From Coriobacteriia bacterium (GTDB lineage Bacteria > Actinomycetota > Coriobacteriia > Coriobacteriales > QAMH01), in NCBI GenBank assembly GCA_003149935.1, contig QAMH01000009.1:1-64000 (forward strand): DNA of 64,000 nt. The letters run 5' to 3'. Numbering within the stretch: position 1 is the stretch's first letter; each line of letters opens with the position of its first letter. Made by a program: the position numbers and the translations under genes. Shown here one piece after another: positions 50,271 to 58,967 of the stretch. The notes beneath the pieces were generated by a model. It was not told where the DNA came from. It did not search any database and worked only from the letters and a program-made list of their open reading frames with translations.

Positions 50271-51131
50271 CTAGAGTTCGTTGACACCCACATAGGTAAG
50301 GTCCTCGATAGGCTGGCCGAAGATATGCCCACCGATGGTGCGAAAATCGTCCAAATCCTCACCCGTGGTATAGAAACTGCTATGTTGCGGTATCGAGCCG
50401 TCGGCCAGATGACCACGATAGGAAAGCGTCTCGACGACCTCCTTGGCTGTCTCCTCCGACGAGGAAATGATGGAGACGTTTTCACCCACGGCTTGCTGAA
50501 TAAGCGGGGCAAGCACCGGGTAGTGCGTGCAGCCTAGGACAAGCGTGTCGACGCCGGCCTTCTTGATGGGATCGAGATAATCGCGCGCGATCGTCTGGAA
50601 TGCCGGGCGCAGGTACACGTCACTTGCCTCGGCTGTGAGCCGCTCGATGGGACTATTGGAGCGACGGATACCGTCCTCGACAATTTCGACGAAGCGCGGC
50701 GTTGCCGTGGAAAACGCGGTCACTCCCGCATCGAGATTGCGAATCGTGTCCGGATAGATACCCGAATCAATCGTCGCCTGCGTAGCAATGACACCCACGC
50801 GGCGGTTGCGCGTCATGCGAACAGCCCCGCGCGCCCCTGGTTCGACCACGCCGATGACCGGCACGTCAAACTCCATCTGAGCAAGCGCGAGTCCGGCCGC
50901 CGTTGCCGTATTGCATGCGATGATGATGAGCTTCACATCGTGCTGGGAAAGCCAGCTGCCAATCTGATGCACGAAACCACGCACCTCGCGCAAATCGCGC
51001 GGACCATAGGGGCAACGTGCCGTGTCGCCAAAGAAGATGAGCGACTCCTGTGGCAAGCGCTCGTGGACGGCGCGCGCGACGGTGAGACCACCAAAGCCGG
51101 AATCGAATATGCCAATCGGGGCGTTGTTCAT
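50271..51131 (-). CDS. murI: Glutamate racemase
   Basis: Makes D-glutamate for peptidoglycan, 286 residues. Catalytic cysteines are visible in IIIACNTATAAGLALA (about residue 76) and VLGCTHYPVLAPLI (about 190); the N terminus has IGIFDSGFGGLTVARAV. It lies 7 bp after pepF. Confidence 0.96.
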   Translation of the reverse strand: MNNAPIGIFDSGFGGLTVARAVHERLPQESLIFFGDTARCPYGPRDLREVRGFVHQIGSWLSQHDVKLIIIACNTATAAGLALAQMEFDVPVIGVVEPGARGAVRMTRNRRVGVIATQATIDSGIYPDTIRNLDAGVTAFSTATPRFVEIVEDGIRRSNSPIERLTAEASDVYLRPAFQTIARDYLDPIKKAGVDTLVLGCTHYPVLAPLIQQAVGENVSIISSSEETAKEVVETLSYRGHLADGSIPQHSSFYTTGEDLDDFRTIGGHIFGQPIEDLTYVGVNEL

Positions 51132-51138
51132 AACCCCG

Positions 51139-52932
51139 TTATCTTAGCGCATCAGCTAGCTCATCGATAAGCTCATCGAAGTAGGCAAGCGCCGCCGCCG
51201 TCGGCTCGGGCGTAGTCATGTCCACTCCCGCTCCCTTGAGGAGCTCGATGGGCGTTTTGCTTGAGCCGCCGGACAAGAAGCCAAGATAGTCGGCCACGGC
51301 GGGAGCGCCCTCATTGAGGATGCGGTTCGACAGCGCAATGGCGGCAGAGAAGCCCGTCGCGTATTGATACACGTAATACTGGTAGTAAAAATGCGGGATA
51401 CGTGCCCACTCGACGGCAATCTGGTCATCCACGACAATGTCCGGGCCATAGTAGCTGGCGTTTAGTTCGCGGTAGATCTCGCCCAATGCCTCGGCAGTGA
51501 TGCCCTCGCCTCGGGCGGCGATTTCGTTGAAGGCGAGCTCGAATTCGGCAAACATCGTCTGACGGTACAGCGTACCCTTAAATTGCTCGAGGAAATGATT
51601 AAGAATGTAGGCACGTTCGCGTGAATCGGTGCGTGTCTTGAGCAGATGCTGGGTGAGCAGAGCCTCGTTAACCGTCGAAGCGACCTCGGCCACGAAGATC
51701 ACGTAATCGGAATACACGGCGGGCTGGCCCTTGCAGCTCAGGTACGTGTGGATGGAATGGCCCATCTCGTGGATGAGCGTGAAGACGTCATCGAGCTGCC
51801 CCTGGAAGTTCATGAGTATGACCGGATGCATGCCGTAGCCACCGGCAGAATACGCGCCGCTGCGCTTGCCGGGCGTCTCGTAGACGTCGATCCAGCGCTG
51901 CGACAGACCCTCGCGCACGATGGCCAGGTAGTCCTCCCCAAGCGGCGCAAGCGCCTCGAGGATGAGGTCGCATGCCTCCTCGTAGGTGAACTCCATGTCG
52001 ACATCCTCGACGATGGGCACGTAAAGGTCGTAGAAGTGCAGCTCGTCGACGCCCAGTACCTGCTTGCGCAGCTCGACGTACTTGTGCATGGGCGCGAAAT
52101 GCTCGTGCACGCAGGAGATGAGGTTGGTGTAGACCTCGGTGGGCACCTCGTTTTGGTCGAGGCAATACTCGAGTGCCGTGGGATACTTGCGCGCGTCCGT
52201 GTAGAACTTGAGCTGCTTTGCCTGCGCTCCCAGCGTCGCGGCTGCCGTGTTGCGGAATTGCGTATACGCTGCATACAGGGAGGTATAGGCCGACTTACGT
52301 AGCACGCGGTCATCCGACATCATGAGCGGGACGTAGCTGCCATGGGTAACGGGGTGGGTCTCGCCTTGCGCGTCGATGGCGTCCTCGAACGTGAGGTCGG
52401 CATCGTTGAAGAGCGAGAAGATGTGCTCGGGCTGCATGGCCATGTCCTGTGCGCGGGCAAGCAGTTCTTCTTCGGCATCGCCCAGAATGTGGCCGCGCTG
52501 GCGGAACACGACGTCAAGCGCGCGGCGATACAGCACGAGGTCCGGACAGCTAGCGTAGAAGCGTTCGATCTGCTCGTCATCGAGCTTCAGAATCTCCGGC
52601 GCAAACCAGCTCGTGGCAGACGAGACCTCAGTGTAGACAGAGATAACCTGCGCGGAGTAATCCTGATAGGTGGCATTGCGCGTGTCCTCATCGAGCTTGC
52701 GCTGCGCATAGTTCACGAACTTGCCGAGCTCGATGCCCACCTCGTCGCTCAGCCGCAGATAGGCAAGCAGATCCTCGGCCGACTTCGAAACCTTGCCGCG
52801 AAATGCAGCGAGCGTGGCCGCATAGCCTTTCGCTTCCTCGAGTGCGACGAGGAACGCCTCGTCACCGGCATAGATGCTGGAAAGATCCCAGCGATAGCGC
52901 TCGTCGATTTCATCACGCGATTGATAAGCCAT
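51139..52932 (-). CDS. pepF: Oligoendopeptidase F (M3 metallopeptidase)
   Basis: Zinc peptidase of 597 residues degrading short peptides in the cytoplasm. The HExxH motif appears in TLIHEMGHSIHTYLS (about residue 387) with the downstream Glu in FVAEVASTVNEALL. Other family stretches are YDLYVPIVEDVDMEFTYEEA and IPHFYYQYYVYQYATGFSAA. Full length; first gene of the run to rdgB. Confidence 0.95.
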   Translation of the reverse strand: MAYQSRDEIDERYRWDLSSIYAGDEAFLVALEEAKGYAATLAAFRGKVSKSAEDLLAYLRLSDEVGIELGKFVNYAQRKLDEDTRNATYQDYSAQVISVYTEVSSATSWFAPEILKLDDEQIERFYASCPDLVLYRRALDVVFRQRGHILGDAEEELLARAQDMAMQPEHIFSLFNDADLTFEDAIDAQGETHPVTHGSYVPLMMSDDRVLRKSAYTSLYAAYTQFRNTAAATLGAQAKQLKFYTDARKYPTALEYCLDQNEVPTEVYTNLISCVHEHFAPMHKYVELRKQVLGVDELHFYDLYVPIVEDVDMEFTYEEACDLILEALAPLGEDYLAIVREGLSQRWIDVYETPGKRSGAYSAGGYGMHPVILMNFQGQLDDVFTLIHEMGHSIHTYLSCKGQPAVYSDYVIFVAEVASTVNEALLTQHLLKTRTDSRERAYILNHFLEQFKGTLYRQTMFAEFELAFNEIAARGEGITAEALGEIYRELNASYYGPDIVVDDQIAVEWARIPHFYYQYYVYQYATGFSAAIALSNRILNEGAPAVADYLGFLSGGSSKTPIELLKGAGVDMTTPEPTAAALAYFDELIDELADALR

Positions 52933-52981
52933 GATTCACCGCTTTCCTAATGTTTTTGGTGTTGCAAGACATTGTAGATAT

Positions 52982-53018
52982 AAAAAGACGAACTATCCCC
53001 ATACGAAGATAGCTCGTC
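52982..53018 (-). terminator. Terminator of tmRNA
   Basis: GACGAGCTATC and GATAGTTCGTC arms with a ten-base loop, then TTTTTATAT, lie 12 bp after the tmRNA 3' end on the minus strand. Confidence 0.85.
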
Positions 53019-53030
53019 ATCTTCTTGTAC

Positions 53031-53412
53031 TGGTGGAGGTGCGGAGAATCGAACTCCGGTCCACGATAATCCTGCGAAAGGTGTCTCCAAGCTCAGTCGA
53101 TGTTCAGTAGGAAACCGCCAAGCACATCGACAAGCGAAAACGGTTTCCTGTCGGTTCGGTCTTAGCCCGGGGCATACCGTCTACGTCCCCGGGAGCAACC
53201 TCCTTTAAATGATCCCGTGCAGATGCCAGAGGTTTAGCAGCTGGTTGGGAGGGCTGAACCTAAATTAGGCAGCCAGGGCGACAGGCTGAGCCTGCGCACC
53301 CTTGAAAGAAACAACTTTGCCAGTTAATTGGCTTTACCCCTGTTTAACGTGGCGAGGAGACCACGGCCTGCTGCCCTTCGCTCAAACTATCCTGTCGAAA
53401 CCAGTCACCCCC
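53031..53412 (-). ncRNA. ssrA: Transfer-messenger RNA
   Basis: The 5' end GGGGGTGACTGGTTTCGACA pairs through GGGGGTG with the 3' acceptor CACCTCC before ACCA; the T arm CGGAG-TTCGATT-CTCCG is clear. The tag frame after TTAACT starts at a GGC resume codon and reads GKVVSFKGAQAQPVALAA followed by TAA, so with the charged alanine the tag begins AGK as in Bacillus. The ALAA degradation signal is intact. The RNA is about 382 nt. Confidence 0.95.
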
Positions 53413-53458
53413 AGTTTCAAACCCTTTTCAAAGTCCACCCGCCTCAAGCGGATTTCCC

Positions 53459-53487
53459 AGTATACGCCCCGCTTACGAGGACCTCAA
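53459..53487 (-). promoter_or_regulatory. Promoter of ssrA
   Basis: TTGAGG (-35), 17-bp spacer, TATACT (-10) on the minus strand, about 40 bp before the mature 5' end, which RNase P would trim. Confidence 0.65.
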
Positions 53488-53575
53488 GCAACAGGTACGC
53501 GACAATGTAATCTAGCAGCACCCGATCTTCAGGCAATGCGGTTTCGCTCGCATCCGCACGCTGCCAAGAATGCAT

Positions 53576-53690
53576 AGTCAGTGACCATCTATAGCGTCTT
53601 TGTGCCAAAGATGCGGGTCAGTGACCAGATTATCTGGCATCTTGCCAAAGATGCGAGTCAGTGACCCGGTAACTTGGCACTTTGCAGTCA
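53576..53690 (+). repeat. Three tandem units of about 42 bp between ssrA and smpB
   Basis: GTCAGTGACC begins each unit (near 53578, 53617 and 53659), and GCCAAAGATGCGGG/AG precedes the second and third. The 304-bp gap otherwise holds only the ssrA promoter. Confidence 0.6.
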
Positions 53691-53716
53691 GGCGCGTTGC
53701 TTCTTGGCACATCGCC

Positions 53717-54199
53717 TCAGCGGTTACGTGCCTTCATGGAGCGGGCGATCTCGCGCTTGGCGTCGCGTTCCTTGATGGAGGCACGCTTGTCGTAGAGCTT
53801 CTTGCCCTTGCAGACGCCAACCTCGACCTTCACGCGGCCTTCCTCGGTGAAATACATGGAAAGCGGAATGAGGGAATAGCCTTGCTGTGAGGCCTCTTGC
53901 TCGAGCTTGAGGATCTCCTTCTTGTGCAGCAAAAGCTTGCGGCGGCGTTCGGGCTCGACGTTGAAGATGGACCCGTTGCTGTAAGGGGCTATGTGCACGC
54001 CGTTGAGCCAGGCCTCGCCTTTGCGGATCGTGATGAAGCAATCGCGCAGCTGCGCCGAGTTCTCTCGTAGCGAGCGTACTTCGGTACCAGTAAGTACGAT
54101 GCCAGCCTCGACGCGATCCTCGACGAAGTAATCGTGTAGTGCCTTACGGTTCTTGGCGATATATGTCCGTTCCTTTTTCACGTGCCGTCCGCCTGTCAT
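53717..54199 (-). CDS. smpB: SsrA-binding protein SmpB
   Basis: Partner of tmRNA in trans-translation, 160 residues. Diagnostic stretches are KNRKALHDYFVEDRVEAGIVLTGTEVRSLRE, HIAPYSNGSIFN and KKLYDKRASIKERDAKREI. It lies immediately upstream of ssrA on the same strand. The start may be the ATG at 54199 (MTGGRHVKKERTY). Confidence 0.96.
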   Translation of the reverse strand: MTGGRHVKKERTYIAKNRKALHDYFVEDRVEAGIVLTGTEVRSLRENSAQLRDCFITIRKGEAWLNGVHIAPYSNGSIFNVEPERRRKLLLHKKEILKLEQEASQQGYSLIPLSMYFTEEGRVKVEVGVCKGKKLYDKRASIKERDAKREIARSMKARNR

Positions 54200-54397
54200 G
54201 TTTATCCGTACGTCATGTAAGCCATTCTAGAATACTATCCCCCGTTTACGGCTCAAAACCGCCCGTAAATTGTTTGCGAATCGTTTTATCTCTGCAACAG
54301 AATGAGGTTTCTTTATAGTAGGTTCGGTGTCATAGCTTCGCTGCGATTTCGTGTGAGGGGCACGCGCGGCGAGTTTGATTGGAAGATGGAGGTATCT

Positions 54398-55660
54398 ATG
54401 CAAGATTCGTTTATCGAGTCGCTTGAGTCGCGTGGTTTGACACGTCGCGCCTTTCTCGGCTTCTGTGGCACGATTGCAGCTGCAATCGGCATTGAAGGCG
54501 TAACGGCTGCCGATGTTGCCGAAGCCATCGAGAGCAACTCCCTTATCGGTACGAACGGAGGTTTGGGCCAAGGCGGCCTCGCACCAGTCATCTGGATGGA
54601 GCTTGGTTCCTGCACCGGTTGCACCGAGTCTTTTGCCCAGTCTGATAACCCCGATCCGGCAACGCTGCTCCTCGAGTATCTCGCGCTCAACTACGCCGAG
54701 ACCCTCTCTGCCGCTGCTGGCTACTCCCTCGAGGAAGCTCGCGAGGAGACGATCGAGGCTGCTAAGGGCAAGTACGTCGTCGTCATCGAGGGTGCTGTCA
54801 TGACCCGCTACGATGGCGAGATTCTGCGCATCGCGGGTGCCCCCACCTGCGCTCCGCACGAGAGCCACCTGCTCCACACCTGCAAGAACGCTGCTGCCGT
54901 CATCGCCGCAGGTTCCTGCGCTGTCGACGGTGGTTTCTGCGCGGCATATCCCAACCCGGGCAATGCCGAGGGTATCCAGAAGTACCTCAAGGACAATGGT
55001 GTGTCGACTCCCGTCGTCAACCTTCCCTCTTGTCCCGTCAATCCCGCTAACCTGGTTGCAGTCATCGTTCAGTACCTGCTGCTGGGAGCCGAGTCCGTCG
55101 TTGCCGGTCTCAACGAGTTCAACATGCCGAGCTCCATGTATGGCCAGACCATCCATGACAACTGCGAGCGTCGCGGCCACTTCGAGAACGGCGAGTTCGT
55201 CTACGAGTTCGGCAGCGAAGAAGAGGCCAAGGGCTACTGCCTGTACGCTCTCGGCTGCAAGGGTCCACAGACCAAGGCCAACTGCCCGCAGGTTCGCTGG
55301 AACCGTCGCGTGAGCTGGTGCGTCGCCTCTGGTGCTCCCTGCATCGGCTGCTGCAACGGCGACCCGCGCGTCACGGTCCGCAACTGGATCGACGTTGACT
55401 CCCCGTTCCTGGGCCGTCTCAAGACCCTCAGGCTCGGCAGCATCGCATTCCAGCCGACCCCGATCGCACTCGGCGTCACCGGTCTTCTGACCGCCGCCCT
55501 CGTCGTCCATGGTATCGGCATGAAGGCTACGGGCCGCACCAAGGGCGGTGCTCCGTTCGAGAAGGAGCGCGAGTGGGACGTCAAGCACGGCAAGAAGGAA
55601 CCCTCCACCGTACCTGTCGTCGAAGAGCAGGTCATCGTTGACATTGAGGAGGGTAAGTAA
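54398..55660 (+). CDS. hyaA: [NiFe] hydrogenase small subunit
   Basis: Electron-transfer subunit of a group 1 uptake hydrogenase, 420 residues. I chose ATG 54398 because GGAGG precedes it by five bases and the protein then starts just before a twin-arginine signal (GLTRRAFLGFCG). Cluster ligands are visible: ELGSCTGCTES (proximal), APTCAPHE, AGSCAVDGG, LPSCPVNP, HDNCERRGHF, LGCKGPQTKANCP and GAPCIGCCNGDP. A C-terminal membrane anchor (IALGVTGLLTAALVVHGIG, about residues 360-380) is present. The complex is exported folded and sits on the outer face of the membrane. First gene of hyaABC. Confidence 0.95.
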   Translation: MQDSFIESLESRGLTRRAFLGFCGTIAAAIGIEGVTAADVAEAIESNSLIGTNGGLGQGGLAPVIWMELGSCTGCTESFAQSDNPDPATLLLEYLALNYAETLSAAAGYSLEEAREETIEAAKGKYVVVIEGAVMTRYDGEILRIAGAPTCAPHESHLLHTCKNAAAVIAAGSCAVDGGFCAAYPNPGNAEGIQKYLKDNGVSTPVVNLPSCPVNPANLVAVIVQYLLLGAESVVAGLNEFNMPSSMYGQTIHDNCERRGHFENGEFVYEFGSEEEAKGYCLYALGCKGPQTKANCPQVRWNRRVSWCVASGAPCIGCCNGDPRVTVRNWIDVDSPFLGRLKTLRLGSIAFQPTPIALGVTGLLTAALVVHGIGMKATGRTKGGAPFEKEREWDVKHGKKEPSTVPVVEEQVIVDIEEGK

Positions 55661-55662
55661 AC

Positions 55663-57384
55663 ATGGCTAAGCATTCTATTATCGATCCGGTTGATCGTAT
55701 CGAGGGCCACCTGCGCGTCGAGATGGAAGTCGAGAACGGCGTCGTCACTGACGCTTGGGTCTCCGGCGGCCTTTTCCGTGGCCTCGAGCTCATCGCCGAG
55801 GGTCGCGATCCCTATGACGCGGCCATGCTCGCCCAGCGCGTCTGCGGCGTCTGCCCTGTCTCGCACTGCCACACCTCCGTTTTCGCGGCTGAGGAGGCCT
55901 ACGGCATCCAGATTCCCGAGGGCGGCCGTCTGGTCCGCAATCTCATCGAGGGTGCGCAGTTCATGCACAGCCACATCCTGTGGTTCTATCAGCTGAGCGC
56001 GCTCGACTACGTCAACCCGCTGCACGCACTTGAGGCTGACGTCAACAAGACCTATGCCCTGTGCGAGACCCTCGGTCTTGCTCAGACCGACTTCGCCGCG
56101 CTCAAGGATCGCCTCGCGAAGTTCGCCGAGAATGGCCAGTACTCCTGGCTGTCCGGCGGCTGGTTCATGGAGGGCCTGGCACCCGAAGCCTACAAGCTTC
56201 CGGCCGAGGTCGACCTCATCGCCACGGCGCACTACATCGAGGCCATCGACATGCAGGCAACTGCCGACGAGATCTCCGCGATCATCGGTGGCAAGATGCC
56301 GCACGTTCAGACCTCGATTCCCGGTGGCACCGCCTGGTACCCGAGCGTCGAGAAGCTCGATGACATCCTGTTCCGTGCCAAGAAGCTCAAGGACTGGGTC
56401 GACAACGTCATGATCCCCGACGCCATCGCCATCGCGAGCGTCTACCTCAATGACGTCGCCACCATCGGTAACAACAAGCATGGCAACTTCATGGCCTACG
56501 GCGTCTTCGACCGTCCGTCGCGTGAGCTCGAAGACCGTTTCTTCCCCGCGGGCATCGTCCGCATGAAGAGCGGCGCTCCGGTTCTCGAGCCGTTCGATGG
56601 TGCCTACATCACCGAGGGCACGACGCATGCCTACTACAAGGACAGCGGCGAGCCGCTGCATCCCACGGTTGGCGTAACCGAGCTCCCCGAGACCTTCCCC
56701 GGCTACTACAAGAACGAGGCCGAGGAAATCGTCAACGACAAGTACACCTGGTCCAAGGCTCCTCGCTACGACGGTGAGCCCATGGAGGTTGGCCCGCTCG
56801 CTCGCGTGCTCGTCTCCTACATGAGCGGCAACCCGGAGATCATCGCCGGCGTCAACACCGTTCTCGCTGGCCTCAACCTTCCGCTGACCCCGGCCAGCAT
56901 CATGGGCCTCAACTCCGCGCTTGGCCGCCTGGCCGCCCGCCCCGTCGAGGCTTCCGCTGTCGCTGGCTACATGATCGACTGGTGCGGCGAGCTCGTCGAG
57001 CTCCTCGGCCTCATCGAGGCCGGCGCCGTCGAGGGCAACCCCTGGTTCGCCGAGCGTGTCCGTGACACGGGCCTGGGCGAGGGCTTCTGGGAGGCTCCGC
57101 GTGGCGCTCTCTACCACACCGAGACCCTCTCCGGCAATACGATCACGCACTATCAGGAGGTCGTCCCCACCACGTGGAACATCTCCCCGCGTGACGAGTA
57201 CGGCGTGCCTGGCACCATCGAGCAGGGCCTCATCGGCACCCCTGTTGCCAACATCGAGGCTCCGATCAACGCCCTGCGCATCGTCCACGGATATGACCCG
57301 TGCGTTGCCTGCGCGGTCCATATCGTCGAGCCCAAGACGGGTCGCGAGTTCAAGATGCACACGAGTCCTTGGGGAGGTCGATAA
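55663..57384 (+). CDS. hyaB: [NiFe] hydrogenase large subunit
   Basis: Catalytic subunit of 573 residues. The nickel ligands are RVCGVCPVSHCHTS near the N terminus (about residue 60) and DPCVACAVH near the C terminus (about 550). About 17 residues follow the final His and would be removed by the maturation protease HyaD encoded at 58968. Also EGHLRVEMEVENGVV. It has no signal and is carried out with HyaA. Two bases separate it from hyaA and two from hyaC. Confidence 0.96.
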   Translation: MAKHSIIDPVDRIEGHLRVEMEVENGVVTDAWVSGGLFRGLELIAEGRDPYDAAMLAQRVCGVCPVSHCHTSVFAAEEAYGIQIPEGGRLVRNLIEGAQFMHSHILWFYQLSALDYVNPLHALEADVNKTYALCETLGLAQTDFAALKDRLAKFAENGQYSWLSGGWFMEGLAPEAYKLPAEVDLIATAHYIEAIDMQATADEISAIIGGKMPHVQTSIPGGTAWYPSVEKLDDILFRAKKLKDWVDNVMIPDAIAIASVYLNDVATIGNNKHGNFMAYGVFDRPSRELEDRFFPAGIVRMKSGAPVLEPFDGAYITEGTTHAYYKDSGEPLHPTVGVTELPETFPGYYKNEAEEIVNDKYTWSKAPRYDGEPMEVGPLARVLVSYMSGNPEIIAGVNTVLAGLNLPLTPASIMGLNSALGRLAARPVEASAVAGYMIDWCGELVELLGLIEAGAVEGNPWFAERVRDTGLGEGFWEAPRGALYHTETLSGNTITHYQEVVPTTWNISPRDEYGVPGTIEQGLIGTPVANIEAPINALRIVHGYDPCVACAVHIVEPKTGREFKMHTSPWGGR

Positions 57385-57386
57385 TC

Positions 57387-58118
57387 ATGGCACATCTCGT
57401 ACACTATCCTGAGGCACATCCGTTCGTCTTCCGCTTTACCCACTGGGTCAACCTCATCTGCATGCTTCTCCTTATCCTCTCGGGTATCGAGATTCACTAC
57501 CCGGTTGTTCCCGGCCTGATGGGCATGGCTCGTGGCGTGCACATGTTCTGCGCGTTTGTGATCCTCATCAACCTCATCTTCCGTATTGTCGCCGCTGGCT
57601 TCATCAAGTCCGCTCCGGCTTACGGCACCCGTGAGACCAAGCTGGATATGTACACGTTCTTCCCGCAGAAGGACAACCGCCACCAGCTCTGGCCGTGGAT
57701 CAAGTACTATCTCTTCTTCAAGAAGGACCATCCCCTGGGTGGCAAGTACGGCGTACCGCAGAAGCTGTCCTACATCCTCATCGCTGTAGCTCTCCTCTTC
57801 ATGGGCTACACGGGCTTCTGCCTGTGGGTTCCGACGATGAACATCCCGTTCTTCGCTGGCTTCACTGCGCTCGTCGGTGGTCTGATGAAGGTGCGCGTCA
57901 TCCACTACTTCATGATGTTCTTCTTCATCTGCTTCACGCTCATCCACATCTACCTCGCCAACATCGAGGGTATCGATCCGACCAAGGTCATGCTGCTTGG
58001 TTCCAAGCCGCATGGTGGTCTGACCTACAGCCTGGAGACCATGAACGTCTCCGGTTACGATCCCATGGACGAGGAGATCATCGTCATGGAGGACAAGGTG
58101 GTCCTCGAGAAGGAGTAA
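57387..58118 (+). CDS. hyaC: Hydrogenase cytochrome b subunit
   Basis: Di-haem b-type membrane subunit of 243 residues passing electrons from HyaAB to the quinone pool. Four membrane spans with candidate haem-ligand histidines: FTHWVNLICMLLLILSGI, RGVHMFCAFVILINLIF, LIAVALLFMGYTGFCLW and VRVIHYFMMFFFICFTLIHIYLA. The acidic C terminus is cytoplasmic. The frame extends to 57300 inside hyaB, but ATG 57387 has GGGGAGG upstream. Confidence 0.94.
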   Translation: MAHLVHYPEAHPFVFRFTHWVNLICMLLLILSGIEIHYPVVPGLMGMARGVHMFCAFVILINLIFRIVAAGFIKSAPAYGTRETKLDMYTFFPQKDNRHQLWPWIKYYLFFKKDHPLGGKYGVPQKLSYILIAVALLFMGYTGFCLWVPTMNIPFFAGFTALVGGLMKVRVIHYFMMFFFICFTLIHIYLANIEGIDPTKVMLLGSKPHGGLTYSLETMNVSGYDPMDEEIIVMEDKVVLEKE

Positions 58119-58142
58119 GCGCTTCTCCACAAGATGACGACC

Positions 58143-58179
58143 GGGGCCCGCGGGAAATCCTGCGGGCCCCTTCCTTTTT
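58143..58179 (+). terminator. Terminator of hyaABC
   Basis: GGGGCCCGC and GCGGGCCCC arms with a ten-base loop, then TTCCTTTTT. Confidence 0.9.
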
Positions 58180-58186
58180 CGAAGCG

Positions 58187-58375
58187 TGCGCATTTCTGGC
58201 GGATGTCTAGCGACGAAAAGCGATTGCAAGCGCAGAAATCGCGAAAGTCTAGGATTTAAACGCTTGAACCCTAGACTTTCCTCATAAATGCGCACGCAGG
58301 TAAGCCAAATCCTAGAGATTCGCGAAAAGTGCGCAACGCAGAGCAACAAGGCTAGACATCCGCCAGAAACGCGCA
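58187..58375. repeat. Five-unit CCTAGAC...TGCGCA array (locus 2)
   Basis: Units lie at 58187-58211 (-), 58230-58254 (-), 58268-58294 (+), 58309-58335 (+), 58350-58375 (+). Sequence and orientation order match locus 1 at 29244-29462. It starts right after the hyaC terminator and ends 10 bp before the frame of the shikimate-kinase-like gene. Confidence 0.8.
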
Positions 58376-58432
58376 TCCCTTCGCATGGGCAGCGGTAACA
58401 GCGAGCATCTCGTTGGTGATAAGATTGTGCCC

Positions 58433-58954
58433 ATGCAAAAACACGACAACATCACGCTCATTGGCATGCCCGGTGCTGGCAAAAGCACGCTCGGCGTTGT
58501 GCTCGCCAAGAAGCTCGGGTATCGCTTTGTCGATACCGACCTGCTCATCCAGGAAGGCGAGGGCATGTTGCTCTCGGAGATACTGGAAGCACGCGGCACT
58601 GAAGGCTTCATTGCCTGCGAGAACGAGTTGCTCGCGAATCTCTCGTGCGCTCGCCACGTCATCGCGACAGGCGGCTCGGCCGTGTATGGTACCGACGCCG
58701 TTGCAAACCTGAAGTCGCTGGGAACCGTCGTCTTCCTCGACTTGAGCCTCGACGAAATCTCCCGTCGGCTTTCACCCGACCTACTCGACCGTGGGGTCGT
58801 CATCCACCAGGGAAGCACGCTCGCTGACCTCTACGCAGAGCGTCATCCGCTCTATGTGCAGGCAGCTGATCTCACCGTAAAGCTCGACGGTCTCAGTACG
58901 CTCGAATCGGTCGAAAAGCTCACGGCAGAGCTTGCGTTGTACCTGCAAGCATAA
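58433..58954 (+). CDS. Shikimate kinase-like protein
   Basis: The product of 173 residues from ATG 58433 shows the P-loop (NITLIGMPGAGKSTLGVVLAKKLGY), FVDTDLLIQEGEGM, the ARGTEGFIACENELL stretch and ATGGSAVYG of shikimate kinases (AroK), which phosphorylate shikimate for aromatic synthesis. The second Asp/Arg set is partly changed (DTDLLI lacks the usual E/D at position 3), so substrate may differ. No other aro gene is near; it lies between hyaC and hyaD, 13 bp before the latter. ATG 58385 is an in-frame alternative; neither has a good ribosome binding site. Confidence 0.8.
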   Translation: MQKHDNITLIGMPGAGKSTLGVVLAKKLGYRFVDTDLLIQEGEGMLLSEILEARGTEGFIACENELLANLSCARHVIATGGSAVYGTDAVANLKSLGTVVFLDLSLDEISRRLSPDLLDRGVVIHQGSTLADLYAERHPLYVQAADLTVKLDGLSTLESVEKLTAELALYLQA

Positions 58955-58967
58955 CGAAGGAGACATT

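Noticed and set aside
54227..55588. 453-codon minus-strand open frame opposite hyaA
   Set aside because: Same reason as the hyaB antisense frame; the hyaA strand carries all cluster ligands and a Tat signal.
55234..57360. 708-codon minus-strand open frame opposite hyaA/hyaB
   Set aside because: Antisense to the hydrogenase genes, which have all catalytic motifs; the frame has no recognisable domain.
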